This document shows positions 43,147 through 51,274 of a DNA stretch of 51,274 bases, piece after piece; position 1 is the stretch's first letter, and each line of letters starts with the position of its first letter. The DNA comes from Promethearchaeota archaeon. Lineage in GTDB: Archaea; Asgardarchaeota; Lokiarchaeia; Sigyniarchaeales; SOKP01. The stretch is from assembly GCA_016839915.1 (NCBI GenBank), contig JAEOTH010000178.1:1-51274 (forward strand), in the 5' to 3' direction. The position numbers and the translations under genes are program-made. The notes under the pieces were generated by a model. The model was not told where the DNA came from, searched no databases, and saw nothing but the letters and a program-made list of their open reading frames with translations.

Positions 43147-44535
43147 TTAGAGGTTAGATATTATTTTTTCTAATTCAAGAATCATTTCTTGTGCTTTCTC
43201 CTTCTCTTCTGATTCAGCAGAAAGAAGTATCGCATTTCTATATAATGCCACTTTAACAATAGTATAAGTGTCATCATTTATTATCTTCAATTCGTTAATG
43301 ATATCATGATACTTATATCCATTCTTGTCAGCCATTTCTCTTAATCGATTGTGAATATTTAGAATTAGTTCTGGAGATACAGATATTGTTTTATTGATTT
43401 TGATACCCTTTGGGAATCCTCTGGTTAAAGAGCTAAGTAAATCGTTTTGAGTTGTCATTATTTCTAAAATTTTTAGTAAAATGAAATTCCCATCACTAAA
43501 GGGAGAATATTCACTAAAGTAATACTTTAATGTATCAGCAGCAGCAAAACATGCTCGCTCTTCTCTAATTTGCCTTGAAATCTCCCCGGGATAATTCTCC
43601 ACTTGTTTTGTCGGAAATCCACCATCTTCAATAAATTTTTTTACAACGGGAGAAAGAGTTGGTGTTGTAATTATAGTATTGCCTTTAGATTTTTGAATTC
43701 TTTTATCAAAAGTTATAAAAAGCATTAATAAGTCTTCATAACTTATTTCCAAACCGTTTTCATCCATCACTAGTATTCTTGAACCGTCGACATCAAAACA
43801 GACGCCGAGATGGCTATTTGACGCCTTAACTATATCTGCTGTGTTTCGTATGGTATTAATATTAGGCAAAGGACTCGTGGATCTTTCGCGATAATGAGTG
43901 TTTAAAGCAATAACTTCAACTCCAATATCATTAATTAAAAGTGGAGTTATTTTTCCTGTTGGGCCATACGAGCAATCTACCACAATCTTTAAATTCTGTG
44001 TTTTTATCTTTTTTTTGGTTACAAATTGTTGAAGAGACTTAATATAAATATCTGCAGTTTGAGGGATTGATGTTATTTGCCCTATCTCATTGGGGTCAAC
44101 CCTTCTCACTTGAGGGGGGTAATCATTATAAGATTCAATTATTCTATGGAGTTCTGATTGTGGTAATTCAATTCCGCCTGCATCTAAGAAACGAATTCCT
44201 ACATCTTCACTATATAAATGGCCTCCTGAGAAGTAGAATCCTCCACTAGCTCCAAATCTTCTTATTGTAAATTGTAACAGTGGAAAGGTACAATCTGAAA
44301 GGTTTAAAAGATTTATTCCAGTAGACATCACACCTGAGGTGTAAGCTCTTTTTAACATCCGACTATCATTATGATAATCCCTACCCATAACAATTGATTC
44401 TCCTTGTTTGAAAAGACTCCCATGAATAGATCCGATTGAAGATGAAATCTCAGGTGTAAATACATAGTTTGCCTTACCTATGATTCTACCGTCTTTTTTT
44501 AACTCATTTAGGTTTTTTATTGGATCATCAACCAT
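43147..44535 (-). CDS. Phosphohexomutase-like protein with degenerate active site (probable pseudoenzyme)
   Basis: The 462-residue protein follows the phosphohexomutase fold end to end (compare glmM at 5034), but every catalytic loop is altered. The phosphoserine loop TASHN is replaced by YFSGGHLYS. The Mg2+ loop DGDADR is DVDGSR, missing the third Asp. The sugar loop GGETSG is AAADTLKY. The C-terminal phosphate-binding RxSGTxP is missing (KVALYRNAILLSAESEE). The frame itself is intact, as are scaffold parts such as KIVVDCSYGPTGKI. It thus is not a decaying gene but probably a binding or regulatory paralogue. A weaker alternative is altered catalysis with the Ser in FSGGH. Confidence 0.8.
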   Translation of the reverse strand: MVDDPIKNLNELKKDGRIIGKANYVFTPEISSSIGSIHGSLFKQGESIVMGRDYHNDSRMLKRAYTSGVMSTGINLLNLSDCTFPLLQFTIRRFGASGGFYFSGGHLYSEDVGIRFLDAGGIELPQSELHRIIESYNDYPPQVRRVDPNEIGQITSIPQTADIYIKSLQQFVTKKKIKTQNLKIVVDCSYGPTGKITPLLINDIGVEVIALNTHYRERSTSPLPNINTIRNTADIVKASNSHLGVCFDVDGSRILVMDENGLEISYEDLLMLFITFDKRIQKSKGNTIITTPTLSPVVKKFIEDGGFPTKQVENYPGEISRQIREERACFAAADTLKYYFSEYSPFSDGNFILLKILEIMTTQNDLLSSLTRGFPKGIKINKTISVSPELILNIHNRLREMADKNGYKYHDIINELKIINDDTYTIVKVALYRNAILLSAESEEKEKAQEMILELEKIISNL

Positions 44536-44723
44536 TAAGAACTACTTCTTTAAATTTACATAAGATTCAATTGGAAATATTATATGATACTAAGCAAAAT
44601 TAGAATATATAACTTTAACGTTTTTAGTATATTGCTTTCATCGCTTTAGTATTTAAGAAATGAAAAATTATATACTAGTATTTAATTTCGATTAATAAAA
44701 TTATAGAAGAGTTAATAGATATT

Positions 44724-46469
44724 ATGACTGAAATATTAGGATCCTTTGCATTAGTCTTACATTCTCACCTACCATGGGTACTTGGTCACGGAAAATAATG
44801 TGAACTTATCATATTATACGGAATCTGGCCGCATGGAATGGACTGGGTGAATGAGGCTGCAGCTGAAACGTATATTCCACTTTTAATAGAATTAAACAAG
44901 CTTATTGATGATGGATATCACCCAAAGCTGACTATAGGTCTAACTCCGGTATTATGTGAAATGCTTCGTAATCCTAGATTTATAGATGGATTTCAAGGTT
45001 ATCTTGAGGAAAAATATAATGCTGCTTTATATGATTTTGAGGATTTCACAGAAAATAAATATAATGATGGAAGAATTAAGTTAACTAAGTGGTGGCAGGA
45101 GTTCTATGAACGAGTACGAGATTATTTTGTAAAGGATTTCAATAAGGATATTGTGGGAGCATATAAAAAGCTGCAAGATATAGGACTTGTTGATATCATC
45201 ACTTGTGGGGCAACTCATGGATACACCCCGTTGCTTTCTAAAGATTCATCTATAGATGCTCAATTTAAAACAGGTGTCGATAATTATAAAAAGCATTTTG
45301 GGAGGGCTCCTACTGGTGCTTGGTTACCTGAATGTGCATATCGTCCAGGATACAGATGGAAAAATCCAATAACAGGAGAAGAATATGATCGAAGAGGTAT
45401 AGAATATTTTCTTGCGAAAAATGGTTTGAAATATTTTTTTATTGATACAGCTCTACTTTTAGGAGGAAAATCTCAAGGTGTATATGCAGCTCGATTTCCT
45501 TTGCTTGCTGAGCTATGGAAGCAATTTGAATCACAATATGAAGAAATCCCAACTTCTTTTGAAAAATCTCAATACGAACCTTATTTAGTGTCTACTGATC
45601 CCAGCACTCCTGGACCTGTTGGGTTTTTTACAAGAGATGAAAAAACTGGTATCGTAGTCTGGAGCGGAGAGCATGGATACCCTGGTTGTGCTGAATATCT
45701 CGATTTTCATAAAAAACATTATCCTGGTGGTTTAAGGTATTGGAAAGTTACAGAAGCGAAACTAGACTTAGGTAAGAAAATGTTGTATTGGCCAGATGAT
45801 ATACCCGGTAAATTAGATGAAAATGCAGGACATTATCTAAATCTTATTAAAGATATTCTACGAGATTATAAAAATAAAAATGGGAGAAAAGGAATTGTAG
45901 TAGCGCCTTATGATGCAGAATTATTTGGACATTGGTGGTTTGAGGGAAATTGGTGGTTGGCTAGAGTTCTTCGGTGGGTAGAGGATGATCCAGAAGTAGA
46001 ATTGACAAATACCAGAATATATTTAGAAAATAATCCTCCTAATAAGGTTGTTCAGATTATTGAGGGGTCATGGGGCCAAGCTAGTTCTCATTGGGTATGG
46101 CTTAATGAGTGGACGACATGGACTTGGGAAATAATATATGAATGCGAGGCTAAAAGCGAAGATATCATTACAAAATACAAAGATTCTCATGATCCTAATT
46201 TAATTAAAATTCTTAAACAGATGGCAAGAGAACTTCTATTATTGGAGAGTTCCGATTGGCAATTTTTAATAACAACTTGGAGTGCGAGAGATTATGCAGA
46301 GAATAGGGTTGCCTTACATTATGAGAATTTTAATAGATTATACAACATGGCGATTAAATATGCAAGTGGAGAAAATGTTGATGAAGGTGAGTGGCATTTT
46401 CTTAATTCTATAGAAGAAATCGACGATATATTCGAATCCTTGGACCTTGAACCGTTTGCGAAAAAATAA
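44724..46469 (+). CDS. GH57-family glycoside hydrolase (branching-enzyme-like), interrupted by a 30-nt insert
   Basis: The uninterrupted frame from ATG 44838 lacks the first GH57 motif. That motif (ALVLHSHLPWV, residues 8-19) is coded from ATG 44724 and stops at a TAA (44796-44798) after HGK. Removing 30 bases joins HG(I/K) to WPHGMDWVNEAAAETYIPLL, matching the start of GH57 1,4-alpha-glucan branching enzymes. Later motifs are TGAWLPECAYRPG (motif 2-like), GIVVWSGEHGYPG with the Glu of the nucleophile region, and PYDAELFGHWWFEG (motif 4, catalytic Asp). The total is about 571 residues. It probably transfers or cleaves alpha-1,4-glucan in the cytosol. If the insert is not removed, translation from 44838 gives a protein missing the motif-1 His residues. 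A copy of its 3' end lies at 47103-47141. Confidence 0.85.
44794..44823 (+). other. Putative mini-intron (30 nt, BHB-like)
   Basis: The 30-base insert carries an in-frame TAA and is flanked by a direct repeat ACGGAA (44788-44793 and 44818-44823). Its RNA forms a 9-bp hairpin (44795-44803 with 44809-44817, one G-U) with a 5-nt loop. With cuts at 44793/44794 and 44823/44824, 3-nt bulges AA|A and AA|U flank four central positions, but only the middle two are Watson-Crick (C-G, G-C); the outer ones are A-G and G-A. So the helix is relaxed. Cutting 44796-44825 instead would keep a Lys (HGKWP), which GH57 relatives often have. The exact ends are unsure. Confidence 0.6.
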
Positions 46470-46603
46470 GTACTTAGGCTCTTGGAAGGAGTTTAAAAAT
46501 AAGAAACAAAATTTACAAAATGAAGTTAAATCAAATCGATTTAATTTTTTATAACCTTTTTAATTAGTCTTTAAATAAATCATTTTAGATATTCGAACAA
46601 TCT

Positions 46604-47015
46604 CTATAGCATATTAGATGGGAATCTCTCCTTAAACATCTTTCGAAAGTTCTGAACATTCTCTTCAACTCTCTGGTGGCATTCTTCACGATTATGACTT
46701 ACCCCAACCTCGATAACCTAGGTGATATAATAGATCCTCCTCTCTATTCCCACACATAGCACAATTTATAGGACTCTGGGAAAAGTTAATAATTAATCTT
46801 TCTTCCTCTTTTTGAAGTTCCTTAAATCTCTCACCTTTTACGTCATAACTGAGGGAATCATCACGTCTGCTCTCACCTACCTTTCGATGCATTTCATCTT
46901 TCTTTAATTCAAATAACTTAAAAAGTAATGTCCTTAATCTATATCTTATTCTCCTTAATCTAGGATTCTTAAGGATTTTAACTTTATGTTCAACTTTCGA
47001 GTTTTGTGGGATCAT
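46604..47015 (-). CDS. Small zinc-finger-like hypothetical protein with apparent frameshift
   Basis: From an ATG at 47015 a 107-residue frame runs to 46692. It is very basic at first (residues 10-35, RLRRIRYRLRTLLFKL-type), then contains CAMCGNREEDLLYHLGYRGW. Just after, skipping one G of the run at 46702-46705 opens a frame for 32 more residues with SHNREECHQRVEENVQNF, up to a TAG at 46604-46606. That extension adds a Cys and His that could complete a zinc site with the CxxC. So either one base is inserted here or the protein ends early. I do not recognise the family. It is flanked by the two copies of the GH57 3' end. Confidence 0.5.
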
Positions 47016-47102
47016 TCTATTTTTGCTTCTTATGTATTATTCTTTCTATATTAATTATCGGTTAAAATTATTTAAAATTTAAGAGAAAAAAAATTTTGTA
47101 TT

Positions 47103-47141
47103 TTTGAAGCATTAGACCTTAAACCTTTCGCAAAAGAATAA
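47103..47141 (+). pseudogene. Remnant of a second GH57 gene 3' end
   Basis: The 39 bases translate to FEALDLKPFAKE followed by a stop, nearly identical to the end of the GH57 protein (FESLDLEPFAKK, ending 46469), although many third positions differ. No other GH57 coding was recognised in front of it. So this looks like the last piece of an old duplicated gene, mostly deleted or replaced by the 46604-47015 ORF, rather than a recent repeat. Confidence 0.6.
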
Positions 47142-47237
47142 TTTTTTTTTAAAATCCAATCAGAAACTCGTCATAACAATAAACCTAAAACAAAAAGAAG
47201 AAAAACAAATTATTAATTCTCCTTAGAAAAACAAATT

Positions 47238-47681
47238 TCACCATGGAAACAAAAACCATGGAAACCACATCCAAAACCAGAAGAAGAAGGCAAATATTAA
47301 GTCAATTATTCCTAATACTATTCCAACAGCACCCAATGCTCCACTTTCATCTCTACTTATTCCAAGACCGCCTAATATTATGGCTGGAATACCTAAAAAA
47401 GGGCCAATAAAAGCAAAGCCAAGAACGAGACCAAGAATTCCACAAATTATGGAAGCAATACCGAAATTATTTCCAGTCGTTCCATATTTTTTTTGGTATG
47501 GTTGTACTTGTTGTGTTTGATATGGATTCCTAAGTTGTTGCTGCGTTTGTTGATAGGGATTTGGTTGTGATCGAACAGGTGTTTGAGGTACATTTGATTC
47601 TTTCAATTTACTACCGCAATTAGGACATGCATTCCATGAATCTTCTATTTCATTACCACAATATGTACAATATGGACTCAT
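47238..47681 (-). CDS. Zinc-ribbon membrane protein (DUF4190-like)
   Basis: The 147-residue protein starts with a zinc ribbon YCTYCGNEIEDSWNACPNCG (two CxxC pairs). A Gln/Pro/Tyr-rich flexible linker follows (residues 30-68). Then two or three hydrophobic helices come: ASIICGILGLVLGFAFIGPF and the Gly-rich GLGISRDESGALGAVGIVLG, as in DUF4190, and a final aromatic helix FFFWFWMWFPWFLFPW. The function of such proteins is unknown. It is one of three proteins in the window with a CxxC zinc ribbon plus membrane helices. It is transcribed in the same direction as the sugar nucleotidyltransferase upstream. Confidence 0.75.
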   Translation of the reverse strand: MSPYCTYCGNEIEDSWNACPNCGSKLKESNVPQTPVRSQPNPYQQTQQQLRNPYQTQQVQPYQKKYGTTGNNFGIASIICGILGLVLGFAFIGPFLGIPAIILGGLGISRDESGALGAVGIVLGIIDLIFAFFFWFWMWFPWFLFPW

Positions 47682-47785
47682 TATCTTTCATTTTTTTATT
47701 CTGTTAATAAATTAATCTTTTTACTAATTATATACTTTTCTGTGTTCGGGCACTTTCTATTCGAGAGGATGTAAATTTGACTTAT

Positions 47786-48934
47786 TTAAACTTCTTTCCC
47801 TAATTCTAGGGTTCTATCTCTGATTTGAGAATTACTGCTGACTTTACAATTTGGAGCAATAATAGCTCTCTCTAAAACTACATTATCTCCAATATCGCAG
47901 TTATTACATATTATACTTTCTTTGATAATACATCCAGCACCAATTTTTATTTCATCCCATATTACACTCTTCTCTATTATTGTATCTTCTCCTATTATAA
48001 CATTACTACCTATAGATGTTAGTTCTTTAATCTTAGCTCGATTCTCTAATTGGACAAATTCTCCAAAGCAAGTCGGTCTTTCGATTAAAATATTCGATCC
48101 AGAGTTTATTATTCCCATTACATAGACTCCATCATATTCAACACCATTAGGTAAAATTGGCCAAGCATATTTACGTAATAAATCCCAATTAGCCCATAAA
48201 TATGTAGTTGAATTTCCCGCATCCATCCAATAATAATTTTCAACAAACCCATACAAATCATAGTTGTTTTCAAGTAAATAGGGAAATACTTCCCCCCCAA
48301 AGTCTGATAAACCAGTTTCATGGAGGATGCTCTCAATTTCTTTTCGAAAGCAATATATACCTGTATTTGCAACATTAGTGTGCAAGAAGAGATCTTCTCT
48401 TTGAGACATACTACTTAAATATAGCTCCATAGGTGCTGGTTTCTCTAAAAACAGAAATATTTTTCGATTCTGATCCAACAATACAACCCCATATTGAGAA
48501 ATATGACTTTCAATGGTTTTCATTGATATTGTGGCCAATCCTTCCTTTTCAGAATGGAAATCCATAAAACGCCTTATAGGGAGATTTGTTACAATGTCTG
48601 CCATTGAGACTACTATGTTTTTAGAATCTATGCGATCTGTCAGAATCCTATATGCATCGGCGGTACCCTTACTGTCTTGTATTTCACATTCTAACTCTAC
48701 ATCCCCTAGTTTATCCTGAGTCCATGTCTTTTTAATATATTCCTTCATCTCCTTACCCATATAAGCTAATGCGAGAATTATATGCTTAATATCAGCGTAT
48801 ATTAAATGAGATATCGCATAATCAACCATAGGTACATTTGTAACTTTAACTAAAGGTTTTGGAATTAAAGAAGTCAAAGGCATTAATCTTTTACCTTTAC
48901 CACCTGCTAGGATTATAGCAGACCATTCTCTCAA
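47786..48934 (-). CDS. Sugar-1-phosphate nucleotidyltransferase with left-handed beta-helix domain
   Basis: The 382-residue protein has an N-terminal nucleotidyltransferase domain: IILAGGKGKRLMPLTSLIPK (signature GGxGxRLxPLTxxxPK), the acidic VSMADIVTNLP metal site and FLEKPAP. The C-terminal part (about 270-380) has hexapeptide repeats with IGSNVIIGEDTIIE, IWDEIKIGAGCII and NCDIGDNVVLERAII, a left-handed beta helix. It makes an NDP-sugar from a sugar-1-phosphate. Mannose-1-P guanylyltransferase or glucose-1-P thymidylyl/uridylyltransferase are possible; the sequence does not decide. The start is TTG at 48934, supported by a GAGGT eight bases upstream (48942-48946). A GalT-like gene lies upstream on the same strand. 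Confidence 0.9.
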   Translation of the reverse strand: MREWSAIILAGGKGKRLMPLTSLIPKPLVKVTNVPMVDYAISHLIYADIKHIILALAYMGKEMKEYIKKTWTQDKLGDVELECEIQDSKGTADAYRILTDRIDSKNIVVSMADIVTNLPIRRFMDFHSEKEGLATISMKTIESHISQYGVVLLDQNRKIFLFLEKPAPMELYLSSMSQREDLFLHTNVANTGIYCFRKEIESILHETGLSDFGGEVFPYLLENNYDLYGFVENYYWMDAGNSTTYLWANWDLLRKYAWPILPNGVEYDGVYVMGIINSGSNILIERPTCFGEFVQLENRAKIKELTSIGSNVIIGEDTIIEKSVIWDEIKIGAGCIIKESIICNNCDIGDNVVLERAIIAPNCKVSSNSQIRDRTLELGKEV

Positions 48935-48941
48935 TATTTCT

Positions 48942-48946
48942 ACCTC
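48942..48946 (-). promoter_or_regulatory. Ribosome binding site for the TTG start at 48934
   Basis: On the minus strand GAGGT lies seven bases before the TTG at 48934, with no ATG in frame near it. The spacing supports TTG as the start. Confidence 0.55.
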
Positions 48947-49036
48947 TTGGAAATTTTCAAATATGTAAAGTATTTAATAGATTTAAATCTAATTCAATTT
49001 GTATTAAAAAGGTTTCGTCTTTTGGAAGTAAAACAC

Positions 49037-50266
49037 TCAATCTAGATACTTTTTTAACGAATTTCTAATTTCTTCAGCTGCGATGTGAGGTAATTTTCTT
49101 GCAACCCGCATATCGTCAGCCATTTCTGCTCCACCTATTATCTCATGAGGAATAATATCTGCAAACATATGAAAATCAGCATCATAACCATACGGACAAC
49201 TGTTAAATAAAATATTGCGATTTTTATCTATTTTTATGTCATCTAGTGCTTGAAAAATCATTTTTAATGATTTTGCCAAATCTTCAATTTGATTCACTTT
49301 TAATTGGGAAAATCTTCTAATATGTTCACTTGGATGAAACCTGATATGATAATTTCTTACAGGACTTCCAGTGGTATAAAAAGTCCAAAATTCAGTTTCC
49401 AGAATGATCCGGTCTGTTCCCCCATGTGTAGTCTGACATAAATGACATTTATTATTCATTTCTTTGAATGCTTCAAGATGTCCTTCCAATCTACTTCCAT
49501 GTCCATCCATATTTAAATCTATATAGACTTGACTATGAATTCTTGGTTGAGAACCACCAACTCTAGTCCCAATATTAAAAAATGGCATCACGGGAATATC
49601 ATAATAATCATTATTAATAGATTCTTCAATACAATAAAGAATTGCTGCTTTCATTGAAAGAAATAAACCTGATAATACTTCTTCTGGAATCAATTTGAAA
49701 CATAAGGATGGATAGAAATCTCTAGAAATACTTACTAAGTTTATTCCTCTTGATAATTTTAAATGAGAAGGAAGGTTTTGTTTAATATATTTTTCAATTT
49801 CTGGATCTACAATACGGGCCATTGAAGGATATCTATTGATTAATGTCAATGCTTTAGATGAGAGTGGAACTTTTTTTATTCGATGTGGTGATTCTGAGAA
49901 AGGATTGTCCCGTTTTTTCTCATCTTCAGCAATAATTATAGTAAAACCATTACCTAATGGCATCCCCCAATCATCATGAACTACTTTTCCTTCGGCAACA
50001 GATGAAAATACGTCCTTATACTTACCAAAAATTTTTTTTGAGCAATCATAAAATTGTTTTTCATCTTCACTTGATTTAAATCCTTTGGGGCGTTCCCCTC
50101 TGATAGGGCTTATATAAGCATAATGACCATAATATCTTACTTTCTTTCTTAAGCCAAAGTCCTTTGAACGTATGATTACTGTTGATAAAGGATCCCACCT
50201 CTTAATTGGAACATCGTAGGTCGTTTTATTTTTAAAATTCTCTTTATTAATAACCCCCCACTCCAT
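49037..50266 (-). CDS. Galactose-1-phosphate uridylyltransferase-like HIT-superfamily protein
   Basis: The 409-residue protein is GalT-like. The middle has CHLCQTTHGGTDRIILE (CxxC zinc site), EFWTFYTTGSPVRNYHIRFH (the strand before the usual catalytic HxH) and a final domain with YDADFHMFADIIPHEIIGGA, comparable to the HFHxE zinc site of GalT. The canonical HPH active-site motif reads HIRFHP instead, so the nucleotidyl-accepting His is not obvious and the substrate may differ from galactose-1-P. ADP-glucose phosphorylase and diadenosine phosphorylase are other possible functions in this family. Its neighbour is a sugar nucleotidyltransferase on the same strand, which fits nucleotide-sugar metabolism. 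Confidence 0.75.
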   Translation of the reverse strand: MEWGVINKENFKNKTTYDVPIKRWDPLSTVIIRSKDFGLRKKVRYYGHYAYISPIRGERPKGFKSSEDEKQFYDCSKKIFGKYKDVFSSVAEGKVVHDDWGMPLGNGFTIIIAEDEKKRDNPFSESPHRIKKVPLSSKALTLINRYPSMARIVDPEIEKYIKQNLPSHLKLSRGINLVSISRDFYPSLCFKLIPEEVLSGLFLSMKAAILYCIEESINNDYYDIPVMPFFNIGTRVGGSQPRIHSQVYIDLNMDGHGSRLEGHLEAFKEMNNKCHLCQTTHGGTDRIILETEFWTFYTTGSPVRNYHIRFHPSEHIRRFSQLKVNQIEDLAKSLKMIFQALDDIKIDKNRNILFNSCPYGYDADFHMFADIIPHEIIGGAEMADDMRVARKLPHIAAEEIRNSLKKYLD

Positions 50267-50566
50267 AAACAGAGGATTATATTGGTCTTGGCTTCTTAGT
50301 TTATCAGAAATAAAAATTACCTCTAATCTTTTTTATCTTAGGTTTATAATTATTATTTCATTTGTATTTATGTTTTACTTAAGTCGAACCTTTTATCACC
50401 ACCAAGTATGACTCCACTTCTTAGATCTATCAAGGACTTGATAACTCTTATCCATAAAATTTGTTCTAACTAATTTAATTATATAAATTTGTTCCGATAA
50501 GTTACATCCTAACTTCTCCAGAATCCAGGTATCAATGTTGGATTATATTCCTATCAACAGATTTTG
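50267..50566. other. Intergenic region, no gene seen
   Basis: These 300 bases between the GalT-like start and the protease stop contain no clear open frame, RNA gene, repeat or strong hairpin. They presumably include the GalT-like promoter and the protease terminator. Confidence 0.5.
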
Positions 50567-51274
50567 TTATTCTACTTCATCTTGGAGAGTGAACCCACAA
50601 TCAGTACAGAATCTCTGAGATTCACGAAAAATTTTACATCCACACATGGGGCAGAATTTTATAAACGTGTCCTGGACTTGTAGAGGAGATTCTGGAGTGG
50701 ATTCTTGCGGAATCATATAATCAAATTCCTTTACTTTTCGAGCAGACTTTCTCTTTGCATATATTATTATAGTTATTACTCCCGCTAACCCGACCGCTCC
50801 GATTATTACTGGAACTACCACCAGAGCAATATTAGGAGCTTGCCCACCATGATTATTAGTGCCTGGTAGTGGGTCTTCGCTTAACCATGTATTTATCCTA
50901 TCATACTTATCCTGATCTAATCGTGTACCGAAATTGGCATAAGTCCCATTTTCATATTCATAGGCCACAATTGAGATAATATATCGATTCTCTCCATCGT
51001 ATATCCATACAGGACTCCCACTTTGACCACCTGCAGTATCCATCCAAAACCAATGAAGGTACTCATTAGTATCCTCTCCAAGGTCGGAATCAAAGTACAT
51101 ATACCCACCATAATCCAAATCACCTGGATACCCCGCAGTATTTAGTATGTCTGTATACATAGGATCTGAGGCATCTGCTGTACTTCTCCCCATCCATCCT
51201 GTCTGACTTCCGATAGTGCTGTCAAGGGTAAGCACTGCCCAGTCATGTTCTTCCATCTGATCATCAACCCAGCC
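50567..51274 (-). CDS. Membrane-anchored trypsin-like (S1B/V8-type) serine protease with zinc-ribbon tail, C-terminal part
   Basis: The frame runs off the window's right edge, so the N-terminus and catalytic His are missing. The visible part has EEHDWAVLTL (catalytic Asp, the DxA(V/L) motif) and AGGQSGSPVW (catalytic Ser in GxSGSP), typical of chymotrypsin-fold V8-like endopeptidases. NYGG-type loops and IISIVAYEYENGTYANFGTR follow. Then come a Gly/Pro/Asn linker, a transmembrane helix (IALVVVPVIIGAVGLAGVIT), a basic stop-transfer, and a C-terminal zinc ribbon CPMCGCKIF...CTDCGF. The protease would lie outside and the ribbon inside the cell. The first in-frame ATG (51256) is not the true start, because the open frame continues upstream with GWVDDQ. 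Confidence 0.85.
   Translation of the reverse strand, partial: GWVDDQMEEHDWAVLTLDSTIGSQTGWMGRSTADASDPMYTDILNTAGYPGDLDYGGYMYFDSDLGEDTNEYLHWFWMDTAGGQSGSPVWIYDGENRYIISIVAYEYENGTYANFGTRLDQDKYDRINTWLSEDPLPGTNNHGGQAPNIALVVVPVIIGAVGLAGVITIIIYAKRKSARKVKEFDYMIPQESTPESPLQVQDTFIKFCPMCGCKIFRESQRFCTDCGFTLQDEVE

Noticed and set aside
44838-46469. GH57 starting at ATG 44838
   Set aside because: This would drop the motif with HSHLP, coded in frame from 44724 with a normal ATG, so the enzyme would lack a conserved active-site region.
1-51274. CRISPR arrays, tRNA or rRNA genes, insertion sequences
   Set aside because: Reading both strands revealed no regularly spaced repeats, cloverleaf candidates, transposase motifs or long inverted terminal repeats.

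Overview
The window comes from an AT-rich archaeon. The archaeal calls are a RadA recombinase, a one-gene archaeal tRNA-splicing endonuclease (EndA), an A-type ATP synthase operon, and GH57 and GH13 enzymes. Together with 2-hydroxyacyl-CoA dehydratase genes, many zinc-ribbon membrane proteins and several TTG/GTG starts, this would suit an Asgard (Lokiarchaeia-like) genome. The lineage is inference; that it is archaeal is well supported.

Layout. 1-3.2 kb (minus): an FGGY kinase (cut by the window edge), a CCG-domain Fe-S protein and an AGPS-like FAD oxidoreductase form one operon. 3.3-4.8 kb: a helical protein of unknown function. 5.0-8.3 kb (plus): a GlmM-like phosphohexomutase and GlmS, the hexosamine branch. 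8.3-9.8 kb: a GH13 enzyme. 10-18.1 kb: three 2-hydroxyacyl-CoA dehydratase/benzoyl-CoA-reductase-type subunits and their activator ATPase, with a DUF2061 protein, a glutamine-amidotransferase-like protein, a gamma-glutamylcyclotransferase and an unknown protein between them. 18.1-19.6 kb: two VIT1/CCC1-like membrane proteins. 19.8-31.9 kb (plus): a DUF47 protein, then an A-ATPase cluster K-C-H-F-E-A-B-D-I, a zinc-ribbon membrane protein and a second, diverged A subunit. 32.0-35.3 kb (plus): small membrane peptides sharing a C-terminal motif, a methyltransferase and a radical SAM/SPASM enzyme; this may be an undescribed peptide-modification cluster. 35.3-43 kb: EndA, a MEMO-like protein, a coiled-coil protein, a PfkB kinase, a YdjM-like membrane protein, three tandem OsmC-like proteins, RadA and a membrane protein. 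43-51 kb: a phosphohexomutase-like probable pseudoenzyme, a GH57 enzyme, small zinc-finger-type proteins, a sugar nucleotidyltransferase, a GalT-like HIT protein and the end of a membrane-anchored serine protease.

The most striking result is that two enzymes are interrupted inside conserved motifs by insertions of 32 and 30 nt that carry in-frame stops and fold into hairpins with 5-nt loops. In the dehydratase activator the 32-nt insert forms an almost textbook bulge-helix-bulge. Removing it restores an uninterrupted 263-residue protein, including the cysteine that binds the [4Fe-4S] cluster. The GH57 insert is BHB-like but weaker. EndA, the enzyme class that cuts such structures, lies in the same window. 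I read these as protein-coding mini-introns.

Four other loci (about 14508, 26638, 35188 and 46702) look shifted by a single base at short homopolymers. These may be assembly indels, decay or programmed frameshifts, so those gene ends should be treated with care. No tRNA, rRNA, CRISPR array or insertion sequence was seen.
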